Assembly (NCBI GenBank): GCA_003543635.1
Contig: DNAE01000178.1
Span: forward strand, 1-8,864
DNA length: 8,864 nucleotides
Origin: Clostridiales bacterium
GTDB taxonomy: Bacteria > Bacillota > Clostridia > Saccharofermentanales > Saccharofermentanaceae
Reading direction: 5' to 3'
Below, in pieces: positions 6,795 to 8,864 of the stretch. Every line of letters starts with the position of its first letter. Position 1 is the first letter of the stretch. Under the pieces are notes generated by a model. The model was not told where the DNA came from. It made no database searches and saw only the letters and a list, made by a program, of their open reading frames with translations. Both the position numbers and the translations under genes were made by a program.

Positions 6795-8261
6795 TTACTC
6801 CTTTCTTCCCATGGCGATCTTAACGACTTCGTATGCTCCGTCGTAGATACCTATGGACTTGTTGCGGACTATACTTTCACACATTCCCTGAAGTACCGTA
6901 TCATCCTCCAGGAACAGGGATATCATCTGCAAAGTATGGGGTATGTCCCTGCACTCCAGGGTGCCGTCCCCCAACTCCGCCGAGTGGATCGCACCCCACT
7001 GCTCGTGGCCGCCGATCCTCTGTATAAAGAGCTTGGGCACCGGATAGAAAGCCAGCTCCGAGGGCTTGGTGACCAGGACATCGCAGGACCTCATGAGAAG
7101 GTTCGTCGCATACACCGCCTCGAAGATATTCTCGTGGCAGAAGACATGTATACCGGATACATCTCCTTCCAAAGCGGAGGAACAGAAGGAAACCGTATCT
7201 TCCCAATCGTTAAAGTGGGTGGTGGAAACGCTGTCCATACCGGGAACCGCCTTCAAAAGGTCGTCCCAGACATTCCTGTAGTCGCCGATATTAACGTAGA
7301 GGGCCGCCCTGCCGGAACCGATCGCCGGCATGAGCTCCTTGATGATCGCCGCGAAGATCTCCTTCTGGGCACCCGCTCCGCCGATGGTGAGCAGGAACCT
7401 CATGGGCTTTCCCGAGGCCTTACGGGAAAGACGGCGGGAACAATCCTCCTCGATATTCGACACGAGCTCGTGGTCTATATAGTGTCCCGTATACTTGAGG
7501 TCCGACGCGGGCATGGGCTTTAAGACCTTATCCTTATCCATGCCGTTACAGATCCGGTATCCCTGATATGCATACCGGGTCTGGATGGTATGGATACTTC
7601 CCTCCGCGTAGTGCAGTGCCATGGGCCAGTTATCGGGGATCGCATTGACCACGTACTTCATCCCCGCGTGAAGGGCCGCCTGGGCGGGCCACACGTGGGT
7701 CGCCACCACGGGGATATCCTTGGGGACGGAAGCGAAGACAGGTGCCATGAGCTCCGCATTCTTCTGGTCAGCCGCGTTATAGGAAAGCTTCCTGAAGCCC
7801 TCGTAGTTCAGGGGCTCCCAGAAAAGGGTATTGAAGAGCGGTATCTTTTGTGAAAGGCGCGATCCCATGGAATAGAGATCGTTCTGGGCCGATATGACCT
7901 TGGTGCAGGTGGTCTCCGGATAGGAGTTAAGGTCCATCCAATAGGGGATATATCCCATGGAGTTCGCCGCGGAAGCTATGGCCATGGAGATCCTGTAGTG
8001 TCCGAATCCCATCCTGATGTTTCCCACGATGATGCCCTTTGAAGAAGAGAATCCCGAGCAGGTTCCGTCCGGGGCGTCGCCTATGGCCACATTCTTAACC
8101 CCCAGCATGTCGCCGATATATTCGTTCTCCACGATCCTTGCGGAATACTTCCTGGAGGAATCGTCACCGAACTTCTTCACGTAGTTCCTCTTGGAACGCA
8201 AAGCCTTCTTTACGACCGACGCGGAATGAACGTTACCGAATACGCTTTCAGATCTGTCCAT
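6795..8261 (-). CDS. Uncharacterised GT-B-type glycosyltransferase-like protein (MurG/GT28-like)
   Basis: I do not recognise a named family for this 488-residue soluble protein, but it has the marks of a GT-B fold of the MurG / monogalactosyldiacylglycerol-synthase type. After a polar tail (1-72) the first Rossmann half opens with GIIVGNIRMGFGHYRISMAI (76-95), analogous to the glycine- and His-rich donor/acceptor loop (GGGHxxAA) of that group. The second half begins at FLLTIGGAGAQKEI (289-302), like the GGSxGA loop of MurG. DVLVTKPSELAFYPVPKLFI (394-413), then GGHEQWGA (417-424), resemble the D-x-x-I-T-K-x-G…E and GQE…NA nucleotide-sugar segments of GT28. There is no signal peptide or clear membrane helix. 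GGAGG six bases before the ATG, inside the end of the TetR gene, fixes the start. Its place between a regulator and sugar catabolism genes is odd for a transferase; it could be a glycolipid enzyme, a phosphorylase-like or UDP-sugar-sensing protein, or a relic without activity. The fold is inferred, the function unknown. Confidence 0.65.
   Translation of the reverse strand: MDRSESVFGNVHSASVVKKALRSKRNYVKKFGDDSSRKYSARIVENEYIGDMLGVKNVAIGDAPDGTCSGFSSSKGIIVGNIRMGFGHYRISMAIASAANSMGYIPYWMDLNSYPETTCTKVISAQNDLYSMGSRLSQKIPLFNTLFWEPLNYEGFRKLSYNAADQKNAELMAPVFASVPKDIPVVATHVWPAQAALHAGMKYVVNAIPDNWPMALHYAEGSIHTIQTRYAYQGYRICNGMDKDKVLKPMPASDLKYTGHYIDHELVSNIEEDCSRRLSRKASGKPMRFLLTIGGAGAQKEIFAAIIKELMPAIGSGRAALYVNIGDYRNVWDDLLKAVPGMDSVSTTHFNDWEDTVSFCSSALEGDVSGIHVFCHENIFEAVYATNLLMRSCDVLVTKPSELAFYPVPKLFIQRIGGHEQWGAIHSAELGDGTLECRDIPHTLQMISLFLEDDTVLQGMCESIVRNKSIGIYDGAYEVVKIAMGRKE
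6798..6803 (-). promoter_or_regulatory. Ribosome binding site of the symporter gene
   Basis: AAGGAG eight bases before the symporter ATG overlaps the last codons (AAG GAG TAA region) of the GT-B-like gene. It supports the assigned start and coupled translation. Confidence 0.8.
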
Positions 8262-8262
8262 G

Positions 8263-8838
8263 TTACACCTCCCTCACCGTGATGCCGCACAACAGGATAT
8301 CCACCACCTCGTTAAGGTAGTCGTTGTACTTTCTTCCGGAACCCTTCATGACATTCTCCTCGAAAAACCTCTCCAGGGACGCCTCCATCATTATCTTGAA
8401 GATCTTGGGATCGGCGGACTCCCTGATAACGCCCTCTTCCTTGCCCTGCTCCAGGAGCTTAAAGGCGGGCTCCCAGCCGGTCTCCAGGCGCTTTTGAAGT
8501 TTCTTATAGACCTTGGGGTACTTCTCCTTCAAAGGATAGAGCTCCTGAAAATTGATATTCCTGTAGCCCTCGGGCATGGCGGATAAGAACCTCCTTATCT
8601 TCTCCAGGATGGAGGAAGAAGGAGCCTCCAATATCTCCTGCTCCCTTGCCTTTATATTGTCGAATACATAGTCCACCATCTCCATAAAGATCTCGTCCTT
8701 ACTTGAGAACTCCTTATAGATGGTCTTCTTGGATATCTTAAGTTCCTCGGCCACGTCATCCATGGTGAGCTTAAGGCCCTTTTCGTTGAAGACCTGTATA
8801 GTTCCCTTAAGTATCTTCTCGCGTGTCTCGTTGATCAT
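8263..8838 (-). CDS. TetR/AcrR-family transcriptional regulator
   Basis: This 191-residue protein is of normal TetR length. The N-terminal three-helix DNA-binding domain (about 3-50) includes the helix-turn-helix LTMDDVAEELKISKKTIYKEF (24-44) followed by SSKDEIF, the standard signature. The rest (55-188) is the helical ligand-binding and dimer domain, with no motif that identifies the effector. The ATG is preceded by AAGGAG with a seven-base spacer. The gene ends one base before the GT-B-like gene, so it is the first gene of the operon and most likely autoregulates it, typically as a repressor relieved by a small molecule. Sugar operons are more often run by LacI, AraC or GntR proteins, so a TetR protein here hints at a less usual inducer. 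Family certain; the regulated target and ligand are inferred. Confidence 0.93.
   Translation of the reverse strand: MINETREKILKGTIQVFNEKGLKLTMDDVAEELKISKKTIYKEFSSKDEIFMEMVDYVFDNIKAREQEILEAPSSSILEKIRRFLSAMPEGYRNINFQELYPLKEKYPKVYKKLQKRLETGWEPAFKLLEQGKEEGVIRESADPKIFKIMMEASLERFFEENVMKGSGRKYNDYLNEVVDILLCGITVREV
8268..8272 (-). promoter_or_regulatory. Ribosome binding site of the GT-B-like gene
   Basis: GGAGG six bases before the ATG lies within the final Arg-Glu-Val codons of the TetR gene. It settles the start and implies that regulator and GT-B-like protein are made together. Confidence 0.8.
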
Positions 8839-8864
8839 AGATAAGCTCCTTCGGAAACCAATTC
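8839..8864 (-). promoter_or_regulatory. Leader of the operon with the TetR ribosome binding site
   Basis: AAGGAG (8846-8851) precedes the TetR ATG by seven bases. The remaining bases (GAATTGGTTTCCG, reading in the transcript direction) are too few to show a -35/-10 promoter or a TetR operator, both of which presumably lie past the right edge. Confidence 0.6.

Larger units (their letters stand above)
221..8838 (-). other. Five-gene galactoside-utilisation operon
   Basis: The genes run in the order TetR, GT-B-like, GPH symporter, GH36, GH2, with gaps of 1, 5, 3 and 2 bases and no internal terminator or promoter space. Each downstream ribosome site lies on the preceding gene's end. Regulator, importer and two cytoplasmic glycosidases make a self-contained module for taking up and splitting galactosyl oligosaccharides. 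Single-transcript status is inferred from spacing. Confidence 0.85.

Noticed and set aside
6936..7523. 195-codon open frame on the plus strand
   Set aside because: It is antisense to the GT-B-like gene, which has a good ribosome site and family-like motifs; the antisense product resembles nothing and is low in typical protein signals.

Overview
The window holds one compact operon, read entirely on the minus strand (right to left): a TetR-family regulator, an uncharacterised GT-B-type (MurG/GT28-like) protein, a GPH-family sugar:cation symporter, a GH36 alpha-galactosidase and a GH2 beta-glycosidase. After the GH2 gene comes the first part of a response-regulator gene that stops after 41 codons, then about 80 bases of non-coding DNA rich in inverted repeats at the left edge. 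The five intact genes are separated by only 1 to 5 bases. Four of the ribosome binding sites sit on or just before the stop codon of the upstream gene, which points to one transcript with translational coupling. The promoter probably lies at or beyond the right edge, because only 26 bases precede the TetR start.

The organism is probably an anaerobic gut- or rumen-type Firmicute, most likely Lachnospiraceae-like. This is inference from the purine-rich GGAG/GGAGG ribosome binding sites, the pairing of GPH transporters with cytoplasmic GH36/GH2 enzymes, and the style of the GH2 protein. Codons are GC-rich in the third position but make heavy use of AGG (Arg) and ATA (Ile), which also produces many long antisense shadow ORFs. 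I cannot name a species.

How the genes may work together: neither hydrolase shows a signal peptide. The symporter therefore probably imports small galactosides intact, the GH36 enzyme removes alpha-galactosyl ends (melibiose or raffinose type) and the GH2 enzyme cleaves a beta-linkage (probably beta-galactoside). The TetR protein would control its own operon, possibly in response to a sugar or a glycolipid-like ligand. The role of the GT-B-like protein is unknown and is the main open question.

The points most worth a second look are: (1) the GT-B-like protein co-transcribed with catabolic glycosidases; (2) a roughly 130-residue soluble domain inserted in the extracellular loop between membrane segments 5 and 6 of the symporter; (3) the abruptly broken response regulator at the operon end; (4) the nested inverted repeats and hairpin-masked Shine-Dalgarno sequence beside that break. 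I found no tRNA, rRNA, CRISPR array, transposase or integrase.
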